From: JAYRWN01 sp041917975 | GTDB lineage: Bacteria; Bacteroidota; Bacteroidia; Chitinophagales; Saprospiraceae | Reading direction: 5' to 3' | NCBI GenBank assembly: GCA_041917975.1 | Contig: JAYRWN010000010.1 | Coordinates: forward strand, 1 to 8,954 | DNA length: 8,954 bases | Shown here: in pieces, positions 1 to 6,455 of the stretch | How the letters are laid out: each line of letters starts with the position of its first letter | Numbering within the stretch: position 1 is the stretch's first letter | Made by a program: the position numbers and the translations under genes | Notes under the pieces: model-generated | The model's input: the letters and a program-made list of their open reading frames with translations, nothing else | Told to the model about the DNA's origin: nothing | Database searches by the model: none

Positions 1-1
1 C

Positions 2-34
2 AAGGAATTAATTCACTCAATGATTAAAAAATAA
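2..34 (+). CDS. Possible C-terminal tail of an upstream gene (partial)
   Basis: One reading frame is open from the window edge and ends in a TAA whose last A is the first base of the VOC gene's ATG (TAATG). The ten visible codons read KELIHSMIKK, which is plausible as the end of a protein. A one-base stop/start overlap is a common arrangement for translationally coupled genes. A second frame is also open to a TAA at 25-27 (QGINSLND), and ten codons prove nothing, so this may be non-coding. Upstream sequence would decide. Confidence 0.22.
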   Translation, partial: KELIHSMIKK

Positions 35-486
35 TGGAAAAGAGCAAACTAATTGAAATGAATAATATTGGAATAGTTGTTGAAAACCTTGACAATGCAA
101 TTTCATTTTTTTCGGAAATCGGACTAACTGTTGAAGGACGAGGTATGGTTGAAGGCGAATGGGCAGGTCGAGTAACAGGTCTTGGAAACCAATCAGTCGA
201 AGTTGTTATGATGGTTACACCTGATGGACACAGCCGATTAGAAATTTCAAGATTTATAAGACCAACCACTATTTCAGACCATAGGACTGCACCAGTCAAT
301 TCACTTGGTTACTTACGTGTTATGTTCCGGGTTGATAACATTGACGAATTGGTTCCTCGACTATTGGAGAAAGGTGCTGAACTTGTTGGAGAAATTGTTC
401 AGTACGAAAATGTATATAAACTATGCTACATTCGAGGGACAGAAGGACTTCTTGTTGGACTTGCAGAGCAACTTAATAGTAAATAA
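34..486 (+). CDS. VOC-superfamily (glyoxalase/bleomycin-resistance fold) protein
   Basis: This 150-residue protein has two beta-alpha-beta-beta-beta repeats typical of a single VOC domain. The first repeat opens with NNIGIVVENLDNAISFF (about residues 9-25) and closes with HSRLEISRF (about 66-74). The second opens with LGYLRVMFRVDNIDEL (about 91-106) and closes with EGLLVGLAEQ. VOC proteins include glyoxalase I, fosfomycin and bleomycin resistance proteins and dioxygenases, so the substrate cannot be assigned. The usual metal-ligand positions look unusual: the first-strand His is Asn and the His opening the second repeat is Arg. Only the Glu in RLEISRF resembles a ligand, so the protein may bind a ligand without classical metal catalysis. 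The ATG at 34 is chosen because the nearest upstream in-frame codon pattern contains a stop at 25-27. A second ATG at 58 is possible. It stands alone, and an attC-like hairpin lies directly downstream, as in a gene cassette. VOC proteins are frequent integron cassette cargo. Confidence 0.9.
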   Translation: MEKSKLIEMNNIGIVVENLDNAISFFSEIGLTVEGRGMVEGEWAGRVTGLGNQSVEVVMMVTPDGHSRLEISRFIRPTTISDHRTAPVNSLGYLRVMFRVDNIDELVPRLLEKGAELVGEIVQYENVYKLCYIRGTEGLLVGLAEQLNSK

Positions 487-522
487 AAGTTGATTACGCA
501 GAAAAACAACGAACCGCTAACA

Positions 523-636
523 GCAAGCTAGCGATAGCCGCTGTTTCAGTGCTAGTTTGGAAGTTCGTATTTCTTTTATAAATTTGTAATAGGTTTGCAG
601 TTCAGTGCTTCGGTTTCGCGGCCATCGCTAGCTTGC
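523..636. repeat. Hairpin A: long inverted repeat with conserved loop, attC-like
   Basis: Arms 523-541 and 618-636 pair at 18 of 19 positions, the one exception being a G/U-compatible T-versus-C change. The loop of about 76 bases carries TTCAGTGCT twice (545-553 and 601-609) and AAGTTCGTATTTCTTTTAT (561-579). These three loop elements recur in the same order in hairpin C (8844-8947), whose stem sequence is entirely different. On the left the stem is preceded by CCGCTAACAGC (514-524). On the right it is followed, after AAATC, by GTTATACGC (642-650). CTAAC and GTTA mirror each other as the outer boxes of an integron attC site do, and the span of about 135 bases is within the attC size range. 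The heptamers do not satisfy RYYYAAC/GTTRRRY exactly. It could also act as a terminator-like or RNA structure. Confidence 0.75.
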
Positions 637-737
637 AAATCGTTATACGCAACTCGTTGGCAGCATCGGAACTTCAAACAGTGTGCAAGAAACGAACAGT
701 AGTGCAAGGTCGGCAAAGCCGTTTAGCTATCGCTTCT

Positions 738-807
738 GTAAAATAAAAAGAGAAGCAACCCAAACACACAAAAAACCAACCCTTCGTTGCTTCACATTTT
801 ATTTTAC
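738..807. repeat. AT-rich inverted repeat, left copy
   Basis: Arms 738-759 and 786-807 pair at 20 of 22 positions around a 26-base, C/A-rich loop. The two mismatches are A opposite A and flank a paired C/G, in the segment CACA opposite AGAG. The same AAAATAAAAAGAG and CACATTTTATTTT half-sites, with the same two mismatches, recur at 6270-6328 on the far side of the operon. There the order of the half-sites is reversed. It lies 70 bases upstream of the operon's first gene, so it could be a boundary repeat or a cis-regulatory structure. Confidence 0.75.
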
Positions 808-877
808 CCAAACGCGCAAATACTGCTCCTATGAAACTGAATATTTTTAATATTGCATCACTTTAAAAAACCATTTT

Positions 878-1231
878 ATGAACTTCATAATAACATACAA
901 CATCGCAGATACAACTACTAATAAGAGAGCCACCTTTGAGAAGAAAATTGAAACAGCTTTTCCGAACTCACAAAAGGAAACAAGCAACCAAACTACAATG
1001 ATTGGTTCAGCAGGAAAATCACTTGATGAAATAAAAACAATTCTTAATGGTATCGCTTCTTCAATGTCATTGCAAGTTAATGATGCAGTCACATTATATT
1101 ATCCAACATTAAATGAAACGAAACCAACAATTGAAAAATCAATAATATTTCCAACAGAGATAAAGGAAGAAGATAAAACTTATCCAAATCGGGAAAGCGA
1201 AATTGCATTTTACATAAGAGAAATAAATTAA
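878..1231 (+). CDS. Small protein with Cas2/ferredoxin-like fold pattern, unknown function
   Basis: This 117-residue cytoplasmic protein has no signal peptide. The order of predicted elements is a hydrophobic strand (NFIITYNI, residues 2-9), a helix (about 18-27), a strand (TTMIGSAG, about 39-46), a helix (SLDEIKTILNGIASSM, about 48-63) and a strand (DAVTLYYP, about 69-76). A charged tail follows. This beta-alpha-beta-alpha-beta order and the opening I-T-Y-N/D pattern resemble Cas2-fold, SinR-like small proteins. No catalytic residues can be assigned, and no cas genes or repeats are nearby, so a CRISPR role is not suggested. It is 17 bases upstream of the exported TonB-domain gene and is likely the first gene of the operon. 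It is also the only clearly cytoplasmic protein there apart from the product of 3029-3289. The ATG at 878 is the first in frame. No purine-rich ribosome site is visible, which is usual in Bacteroidota. Confidence 0.72.
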   Translation: MNFIITYNIADTTTNKRATFEKKIETAFPNSQKETSNQTTMIGSAGKSLDEIKTILNGIASSMSLQVNDAVTLYYPTLNETKPTIEKSIIFPTEIKEEDKTYPNRESEIAFYIREIN

Positions 1232-1248
1232 CCTAATAAAATTAAAAT

Positions 1249-3003
1249 ATGAAAAAACTCTACTCAACCATCTTGCTTTTATTTAACTTTTCTTTATTAG
1301 CATCTGCACAAGATTCAAATGTAACCGTTATCGGTTCAGGCGATGGTAATTCAAAAACAAACGCTGTTAATCAGGCATTGAGAAACTGTATTGAGAAATC
1401 AATGGGAGCATTTCTAAGTTCAAGTACAACCATTTCTAACGATTCACTTATCAAAGATGAAATCGTTTCTATTGCTTCAGGGAATATTGTTTCTTATGAT
1501 GTTCTTTCAGAGCTAAACAAAAATGAAAACTGGAACGTCACTGTATCTGCAATTATATCTCCTGAAAAATTAATCACCACATTAAAAAGCAAAGGATTTA
1601 ACTTTGAATTAAACGGTGGGGTGTATGCACAGAACATTCTAAAAGAAAAATTTTATGCTGAACAAGAGAAGCCAGCTTTTGAAAACTTCTTAGCCACTTG
1701 GGAAAACGTTCCTCTATTTGATTTTAATGTAGATTTACTTGAGCCAAAAGTGATAAGTGAATATTGCTTTAATAATGGTGCAGGAGTTCCAAGTGCAGAT
1801 GCTCTCAAAAATAAACGCAACGAAGCACACAACTACACTTTAGAAAACTACAAGAGCAATTCAATTCAACAGCCATCAAAAATTTTAGGTTATTTCATGG
1901 ATGCTCACAACGACCAAGATTTTTACCAATTCGATTTCGTAAAAGAAAATCGGTTCGGGAGACAACTGCCGAGTGATGGCTATGCGATGATAGCAATTTA
2001 TTCTCCCAAAATAAGAAAGGAATACATTCAAATGGTTAAGTCCTTTCTAAATTTATTATCCTCAATTTCAATTAAAGATATTGACAGCTACAAAACCCTT
2101 AATAACAAATATCTGAAAGTGTACATACCAACTGAAACAATTGGTGGTATGGATGTTTCAAAGTTTAAAAAAGAAATGAATAACCAAGGCAATGAATCTG
2201 TTGTGTTTTATTTAAGAAACAATACCAATAGAGATATATTTGAACGGATAAATAGAATGGTGCTAAATAAAACTTCTGGAGTGGATATAACATACAGTAA
2301 TCTTGCTTCATTGAAAACATCTCCACAATTATTTTCAGACCACGACTATAATTTCATTTCTATCGGTGCTTTCAATGGAGACAATACTTTAAAATCAGTT
2401 GTCGTTTACCCTTTCTTTTCCAAAAATATTTACGCTGGTGACCAATCCTTTTCAAGCCCTCCCTTTTACGCTTTTAGACCAAAGGTATTAGCCATATATT
2501 TAACCATTGATGAATTGCAAGTTTTAAAAAAAGTTGAATTCAAAAATAAATACACGAATTCAGAAATGGTTGAAGAAAAATTAAATGAAAGCAGCAATAA
2601 GAATAATAAAAAAGAGGAGTTTAATTTGTACTTAAAAAATTTCAGTGATTCGATTAACTCTACAATTAAAGATAAGAATGATTGGATTTATCTTTATGAT
2701 GCCGTTCAAACGAAACCTGTTATTGGCGATACTGCAAAGTTTGTAAAATATGCTTCAACCCAACGCTATCCAAGTGAAGCCAAAAAAAACAATACTACTG
2801 GTAAAGTATTGGTAAGTTTTATAACAGAAAAAGACGGAAGTGTTTCTAATACCAAAATTTATAAAGGAATAGGAAGTGGTTGCGATGAAGAAGCAATTCG
2901 ATTCATTAGTTCCATGCCAAAGAGAATTCCAGCCCAACAAGATGGTAAACCAGTTCGAGTAATAACAATAGGGGCTTTTAATTGCGAACCACCAAAACAA
3001 TAA
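1249..3003 (+). CDS. Exported protein with FlgT-N/LPP20-like N-domain and TonB C-terminal domain
   Basis: This is a 584-residue protein. Residues 1-20 form a signal peptide (MKK, hydrophobic core, LASA) with cleavage expected before Gln21. Residues 24-112 match the pattern of FlgT-N/LPP20-type domains: a VTVIGSGDG strand, a helix with AVNQALRNCIEKSMGAFL, then SGNIVSYDVLSE and a final strand ending in VSAIISPEKL. The middle (about 120-500) is unrecognised. Residues 507-580 fit a TonB C-terminal domain: YPSEAKK, then GKVLVSFITEKDGSVSNTKIY, GCDEEAIRF and a PAQQDGKPV segment. In Bacteroidota such domains occur in many periplasmic and outer-membrane proteins besides TonB itself. There is no N-terminal membrane anchor beyond the signal peptide, so this is unlikely to be a true energy transducer coupled to ExbBD. 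It follows the first gene by 17 bases and precedes the next by 25. The combination suggests a peptidoglycan- or outer-membrane-associated scaffold, which is inference. Confidence 0.85.
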   Translation: MKKLYSTILLLFNFSLLASAQDSNVTVIGSGDGNSKTNAVNQALRNCIEKSMGAFLSSSTTISNDSLIKDEIVSIASGNIVSYDVLSELNKNENWNVTVSAIISPEKLITTLKSKGFNFELNGGVYAQNILKEKFYAEQEKPAFENFLATWENVPLFDFNVDLLEPKVISEYCFNNGAGVPSADALKNKRNEAHNYTLENYKSNSIQQPSKILGYFMDAHNDQDFYQFDFVKENRFGRQLPSDGYAMIAIYSPKIRKEYIQMVKSFLNLLSSISIKDIDSYKTLNNKYLKVYIPTETIGGMDVSKFKKEMNNQGNESVVFYLRNNTNRDIFERINRMVLNKTSGVDITYSNLASLKTSPQLFSDHDYNFISIGAFNGDNTLKSVVVYPFFSKNIYAGDQSFSSPPFYAFRPKVLAIYLTIDELQVLKKVEFKNKYTNSEMVEEKLNESSNKNNKKEEFNLYLKNFSDSINSTIKDKNDWIYLYDAVQTKPVIGDTAKFVKYASTQRYPSEAKKNNTTGKVLVSFITEKDGSVSNTKIYKGIGSGCDEEAIRFISSMPKRIPAQQDGKPVRVITIGAFNCEPPKQ

Positions 3004-3028
3004 CTTTAAAAATCATAAACTAAATACT

Positions 3029-3289
3029 ATGCAACTTGAAACAATTATCGAATTTACTTCTTGGGTGGAATCAGCACCCAAAAATATTTTTAGGCGCAGC
3101 GAGCAAAATATTACTCTGCCAAATTTTACAAAAATTATAGAACATAATTCTCTTACCAATCAGAACATCGAGAGGAATTTAGAATTAAGCAATAATGGAA
3201 ATATTGAAGTCGCACGATTCAGACAAATAATACATTCAATTCATGATGAAGTAACTGGAACTTACCAAATAAAAAGAAAAAACAAATGA
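3029..3289 (+). CDS. Small unknown protein in exported-protein operon
   Basis: An 86-residue product with no signal peptide or membrane segment is encoded here. I do not recognise its family. It is polar, rich in Asn, Ile and Glu, with a basic end (KRKNK) and an amphipathic stretch around VARFRQIIHSIHDEV (residues 61-75). The gene ends in ATGA, so its stop overlaps the start of the next gene by four bases. This argues for translational coupling and that the frame is truly translated. Base composition matches the neighbours. It might be a small adaptor or regulator, but nothing visible shows that. Confidence 0.7.
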   Translation: MQLETIIEFTSWVESAPKNIFRRSEQNITLPNFTKIIEHNSLTNQNIERNLELSNNGNIEVARFRQIIHSIHDEVTGTYQIKRKNK

Positions 3290-3786
3290 AAAAAGCATCA
3301 CTCCTAATTCTCGCATTCATTAGTTATTTCATTTTGCCTAATGACATTCTTTTAGCTCAAACATTTAATGGAGAACCAAACTACCAACTGGAATGTATCA
3401 GCACAAGTAATGACGGAAATTATATAGTTAAAGTTTGGGTAATGACAAGCAATGCAAAAAAAGCAAACGAGTTAGCAAAGAAATATGCAGTTCATGGAAT
3501 TATTTTCAGAGGACTAACTGCTAACAAAGGATGCAGTGCAGAAAAACCTTTGGTTGATTCCCCTTCCGTTGAAAAGGAAAAATCCGATTTCTTCAAAACC
3601 TTTTTTGAGAACAAAGGAAAATATCTTGAATATGTTTCAGGAACAAACGATGCAAAGGCAGAACCCGAAATAATAAAAAACAAATCGGGAACTAAAATTG
3701 GTATCATTGTAACAGTAGCAAAAGAGCAATTAAGAAAAACTCTTGTGCATGAAGGAATCATCAAATCTTTAAATTCAGGTTTTTAA
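3286..3786 (+). CDS. Exported conserved protein of unknown function
   Basis: This 166-residue protein has a signal peptide (residues 1-24, ending ILLA before Gln25). The mature part has a strand-rich start (NYQLECISTSNDGNYIVKVWV, about 32-52), a helix with KKANELAKKYAVHGIIFRGL (58-77), and a DFFKTFFENKGKYLEYV helix (101-117). The C-terminal half is GTKIGIIVTVAKEQLRKTLV followed by GIIKSLNSGF. From memory, proteins with this AVHG-x-x-FRG and LRK...GIIKxLNSGF pattern are common in Bacteroides and relatives and are uncharacterised. I am not able to give a verified family name. The pattern of a short helix that presents A-V-x-G-x-x-F between strands is reminiscent of LPP20-like folds. It starts inside the stop codon of the preceding gene and is 17 bases from the next. 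Three cysteines or fewer are present, with no clear metal or catalytic site. Confidence 0.85.
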   Translation: MKKASLLILAFISYFILPNDILLAQTFNGEPNYQLECISTSNDGNYIVKVWVMTSNAKKANELAKKYAVHGIIFRGLTANKGCSAEKPLVDSPSVEKEKSDFFKTFFENKGKYLEYVSGTNDAKAEPEIIKNKSGTKIGIIVTVAKEQLRKTLVHEGIIKSLNSGF

Positions 3787-3803
3787 ATTCAAAATAAATC
3801 AAC

Positions 3804-4751
3804 ATGAGAAAAAATATTTTGGTTTTACTACTCATTTTACTTTCCAATTTCATTTATGGACAAGCGAAGAAACCAACGCTGATGGTTTTACCAAGTGACA
3901 ACTGGTGTGAGCAAAGATATTTTATGACAACATTCGATAATCAGGGAACAAAAATGAAAGTACCTGATTACAAAAAAGCATTTCAAGAAGATTTGGAAGT
4001 AGGACAAGTCATTGCAAAAATTGGTTCGCTTTTAATTGACAGAGGTTTTCCGCTTAAAGATGCCGAACAAGAAATTAAAAACCTTGAAGCGCAAAGCGCA
4101 GAGGATGCAATGACATCAAGCGCAACAAGCGGAGCAGGTTTAGCGGAAAGTCCGTTGGACAAGCTAAAGAAGCGAGCAAAGGCAGACATCATTATACAAA
4201 TTTGGTGGAGTGTAAATAAAGCCACTGATGGCAAATCAGTTTCATTTACCATTGAGGCATTTGACGCTTACACAAGTAAAAGAATTGCTTCATCAACGGG
4301 AACAGGAAAGCCATCGCAAACCGAATTAGTTCCCGTTATGCTGCAAGAAGCAGTGCTTTCAAACATTGACGGTTTTCTTAACCAACTTCAAAAACACTTT
4401 GACGATATGTTTGAAAACGGACGTGAGATAATTGTTCGTGTTAAGCGTTGGGAATCTTGGGATAAAAATTTGGAATTTGAAATTCAAGGAAAAGAAATCA
4501 GCGATTACATAAATGATTGGATGCAAACTCACACAGTAAAAGGACGATTCACCGCTTCTGATGTAACAGAAAATTTTATCAAATACGAACAAGTACGGAT
4601 ACCATTATACGATTCAAACAACAATGCAATTGATGCACGACAGTTTACTAAAGAACTTCAAAAATGTTTGAAAGGTGCACCATTTAATTTTGAATGTAAA
4701 CTCATGACAAGAGGTTTAGGAGAAGCAATTGTAGTTATTGGAGAAAAATAA
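3804..4751 (+). CDS. Exported protein, CsgG/TolB-N-like, possibly DUF6175
   Basis: This is a 315-residue protein. A signal peptide covers residues 1-19 (MRKN, a long Leu/Ile core, NFIYG) before Gln20. The mature N-terminus AKKPTLMVLPSD (21-32) resembles the first strand of CsgG and TolB-N-like periplasmic domains. A helix with GQVIAKIGSLLIDRGF (67-82) follows, and then a segment of Ala/Ser-rich low complexity (96-115). ADIIIQIWWSVN (127-138), SVSFTIEAFDAYTSKRIASSTGTG (145-168) and a second half with ENGREIIVRV complete the visible pattern. CsgG is the outer-membrane channel of curli secretion, and related folds (LpoB, GNA1162) act as outer-membrane partners or activators. No lipobox is seen here, so it is probably soluble in the periplasm. 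The label DUF6175 is a recollection and unverified. It lies 17 bases after the previous gene and 9 bases before the next. Confidence 0.84.
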   Translation: MRKNILVLLLILLSNFIYGQAKKPTLMVLPSDNWCEQRYFMTTFDNQGTKMKVPDYKKAFQEDLEVGQVIAKIGSLLIDRGFPLKDAEQEIKNLEAQSAEDAMTSSATSGAGLAESPLDKLKKRAKADIIIQIWWSVNKATDGKSVSFTIEAFDAYTSKRIASSTGTGKPSQTELVPVMLQEAVLSNIDGFLNQLQKHFDDMFENGREIIVRVKRWESWDKNLEFEIQGKEISDYINDWMQTHTVKGRFTASDVTENFIKYEQVRIPLYDSNNNAIDARQFTKELQKCLKGAPFNFECKLMTRGLGEAIVVIGEK

Positions 4752-4760
4752 ATATCACTT

Positions 4761-5750
4761 ATGAAAAAACACATAACATATATTTTACTTGTAGCCATTA
4801 GCTGCATTAAAACTTTCGCTCAAAATACGAAGGAAGCCGCAACCAATTCAGGGCAAATAGTTTTAAACGCTTACGTTCCTGAAAGCGCAAATACTATTCC
4901 TACGGAAGCAAAAAACCATTTAGAAAATAAGCTAAATCAAATTGCTTCTCAATACGGCATTGGAGGCAGTTCAATAAATCCTCGATTCATTATTACTGCA
5001 AAGGTTGTTACTCTCTCAAAAGATATTATTGCAGGTGCGCCTCAAATGTTTGCGCAAAATTTAGAAATCACTTTCTTTATTGGTGACGGAATTGAAAACA
5101 AAAAGATGGCGAACACTATAATAAATGCAAAAGGTGTTGGAACGAATGAAACGAAATCATTTATTGATGCAATAAAAAAAGTCAATGTGAATTCACCACA
5201 GCTAAAAGAATTTGTTGAAAATGGCAAAGCAAAGATTATTGATTATTACAACTCTCAATGCGATGCAATAATAAAAGAGGCATTGACTTTAGAGCATCAG
5301 AAAAAATATGAGGAAGCCATTTACAAACTTTCAATCGTTCCTGATGCTTGTAAAAGTTGCTATTCAAAATGCTTAGATACACTCGCTCACATCTATCAGA
5401 AAAAAATAGACAGGGATTGCGATGAAAAACTATTAAAAGCAAAATCTATATGGACATCTAAACAAAATACTGATGGAGGAAGCGAAGTCGCTGAAATTAT
5501 TTCCACGATAGACCCAACTTCAAAGTGTCAGGCAGAGTTAGCTTCTTTCATTCAAAGCATAAAGCAGAAGTTAGATGAAAACGAAAAAAAGGATTGGGAT
5601 TTTAAAATGAAAGTGTACAATGATAAGTTGGAAGAAGATAAACGAAACGCCCAACTTGAACAACAAAGAATCAATGCTTACCAGCAAGTTGCTGTAGAGT
5701 ATGCGCGAAATCAACCGAAAACTGTTTCTTATAATTACATAGTTTGGTAA
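4761..5750 (+). CDS. Exported protein with TPR-like segment and C-terminal coiled coil
   Basis: This 329-residue protein has a signal peptide (residues 1-20, ending KTFA before Gln21). Residues 32-160 form a strand/helix domain with NAYVPESANTIPTEAKNHLE, NPRFIITAKVVTLSKDI, LEITFFIGDG and GVGTNETKSF. This shape recalls the other CsgG-like domains in the operon. Residues 165-225 form a TPR-like helical pair (IIKEALTLEHQKKYEEAIYKL, then CLDTLAHIYQKKI). It contains closely spaced cysteines C197, C200 and C204, with C220 nearby, which may form disulfides in the periplasm or bind a metal. Residues about 262-312 are charged and heptad-like and probably form a coiled coil (KQKLDENEKKDWDFKMKV, then QLEQQRINAYQQV). 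The family is conserved in Bacteroidota as far as I remember, without known function. The TPR and coiled coil suggest it binds partner proteins, plausibly the other exported products of this operon. Confidence 0.85.
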   Translation: MKKHITYILLVAISCIKTFAQNTKEAATNSGQIVLNAYVPESANTIPTEAKNHLENKLNQIASQYGIGGSSINPRFIITAKVVTLSKDIIAGAPQMFAQNLEITFFIGDGIENKKMANTIINAKGVGTNETKSFIDAIKKVNVNSPQLKEFVENGKAKIIDYYNSQCDAIIKEALTLEHQKKYEEAIYKLSIVPDACKSCYSKCLDTLAHIYQKKIDRDCDEKLLKAKSIWTSKQNTDGGSEVAEIISTIDPTSKCQAELASFIQSIKQKLDENEKKDWDFKMKVYNDKLEEDKRNAQLEQQRINAYQQVAVEYARNQPKTVSYNYIVW

Positions 5751-5754
5751 ACTC

Positions 5755-6225
5755 ATGAAAAAATATTTCATATTGTTTGGCTTATTCTTATGCGTTACTA
5801 AATTAAGCGCACAAGATTTTAACTCTGATAAAACAGCACTTTCAAATTTTGTAAGGAGAATGTACGAATCAACAAAGTTTGAAGGCGTAAAAATTGTTGA
5901 AGATTACAATTCAAAATATATTGTATCATTAGTAGTGCTTGAAAAAGCAAAATATACAAGTTCATCAACAATGAACAGAGTTGCAAATGTAAAAGCAAGA
6001 AGCAACGCAAATATATTTGTCAATGGTTCTAACATCACATCCGATATGATTGTAAGAACAATCGAAGCAAAAGATTCTTCCAAAACATCTTTAACGACAA
6101 TGGAAGAAACTATAAAGGAAAATGCAAATGGTTTTGTTGAAGGAATGGAACTTTTAAATTCTTTTGATACAGATGATGCAAAGCAATTTGTTTACATTGT
6201 TTATCGTGAGTTAAAAAGTAAGTAA
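5755..6225 (+). CDS. Exported LPP20/FlgT-like small protein
   Basis: This 156-residue protein has a signal peptide (residues 1-19, LFLCVTKLSA) before Gln20. The mature sequence contains a strand (EGVKIVEDYNSKYIVSLVVL, about 43-62) and a helix-turn-strand MNRVANVKARSNANIFVNGSNI (73-94). That segment echoes the AVNQALRNCIEKSMGAFLSSSTTI segment of the large TonB-domain protein (39-62) and suggests the same LPP20/FlgT-N-like fold. The end, DDAKQFVYIVYREL, supplies the closing strand. It is the last gene of the block, only four bases after the preceding stop. Non-coding DNA with palindromes follows. The start at 5755 is the only ATG placing the whole signal peptide in frame. Confidence 0.83.
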   Translation: MKKYFILFGLFLCVTKLSAQDFNSDKTALSNFVRRMYESTKFEGVKIVEDYNSKYIVSLVVLEKAKYTSSSTMNRVANVKARSNANIFVNGSNITSDMIVRTIEAKDSSKTSLTTMEETIKENANGFVEGMELLNSFDTDDAKQFVYIVYRELKSK

Positions 6226-6269
6226 CTGCAAACACGAAACGACACAGCAATGAACGCCCACGCATTTGC

Positions 6270-6328
6270 AAGCACATTTTATTTTTTCCATCACACAATG
6301 CAACCGCACGAAAAAATAAAAAGAGCTT
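6270..6328. repeat. AT-rich inverted repeat, right copy; possible terminator
   Basis: Arms 6270-6288 and 6310-6328 pair at 17 of 19 positions around a 21-base loop rich in C and A. The same half-sites, CACATTTTATTTT and AAAATAAAAAGAG, and the same two A/A mismatches are present as in the copy at 738-807, in the opposite order. It starts 45 bases after the last operon gene. It could therefore stop transcription, although it has no GC-rich stem followed by a T-run like a classical terminator. Confidence 0.72.
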
Positions 6329-6358
6329 TCAAGCCAACGCATCCAGATTGTAAAACAA

Positions 6359-6370
6359 TTCAGTGCTAAC
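6359..6370 (+). repeat. Isolated copy of the TTCAGTGCT loop motif
   Basis: TTCAGTGCT here is identical to the copies at 545-553, 601-609 and 8917-8925. At 8862-8869 the copy is TCAGTGCT. Unlike those, no matching second copy or paired stem was found around it, so this may be a remnant or a related element with a lost or diverged left half. Confidence 0.55.
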
Positions 6371-6420
6371 TTGGGCAGAGACCTCTTCGGCCAAAAATAA
6401 GGGCAGCTGATAACAACTAA

Positions 6421-6455
6421 GGCTTCGTTGCGTCCGGAGGACGGACAATGAAGCC
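6421..6455. repeat. Hairpin D: compact GC-rich hairpin at left border of mobile element
   Basis: GGCTTC (6421-6426) pairs with GAAGCC (6450-6455). A GTT/AAT extension and then GTCCG/CGGAC (6432-6436 and 6442-6446) close the stem, with GAGGA as loop and bases 6430-6431 bulged. On the left lies GATAAC (6409-6414), and on the right, after GCA, is GTTGCAC (6459-6465). From GATAAC to GTTGCAC is 57 bases. This stem with unpaired bases on one strand and mirrored TAAC...GTT borders is what a short attC site looks like. It could also be a terminal hairpin recognised by the HUH transposase. Confidence 0.65.

Larger units (their letters stand above)
487..877. other. 391-base intergenic region with two palindromic elements
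   Basis: No credible coding frame was seen. It holds hairpin A (523-636), a heptamer-like GTTATAC just after it (642-648), a small CGGC-AAA-GCCG hairpin (711-721) and the AT-rich inverted repeat at 738-807. A perfect third copy of part of hairpin A's stem, GCTATCGCT, occurs at 726-734. The last 70 bases before the operon are AT-rich and contain AATATT-TTT-AATATT (840-854). An 11-codon ATG frame (831-866, MKLNIFNIASL) precedes the first operon gene but has nothing else in its favour. The operon promoter should lie here, but I cannot place it. Confidence 0.8.
6226..6455. other. Intergenic region between operon and mobile element
   Basis: No coding frame is credible in these 230 bases. It holds the right copy of the AT-rich inverted repeat (6270-6328), a single TTCAGTGCTAAC (6359-6370) matching the loop motif of hairpins A and C, and the compact hairpin D (6421-6455). 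Base composition shifts from AT-rich to GC-rich near 6370-6430, in or just before the mobile element's left end. Confidence 0.75.

Noticed and set aside
848..855. TAATATTG as a Bacteroidota -7 promoter box (TAnnTTTG) for the operon
   Set aside because: It has one mismatch and no TTTG at the expected -33 position, so it is too weak to annotate.
831..866. Eleven-codon leader frame upstream of the operon
   Set aside because: It has no ribosome site, no attenuator-like structure and no informative codons. A chance frame is the simpler explanation.
878..1231. CRISPR Cas2
   Set aside because: There are no cas1, effector genes or spacer-repeat arrays in the window, and the resemblance is only in the order of predicted strands and helices.
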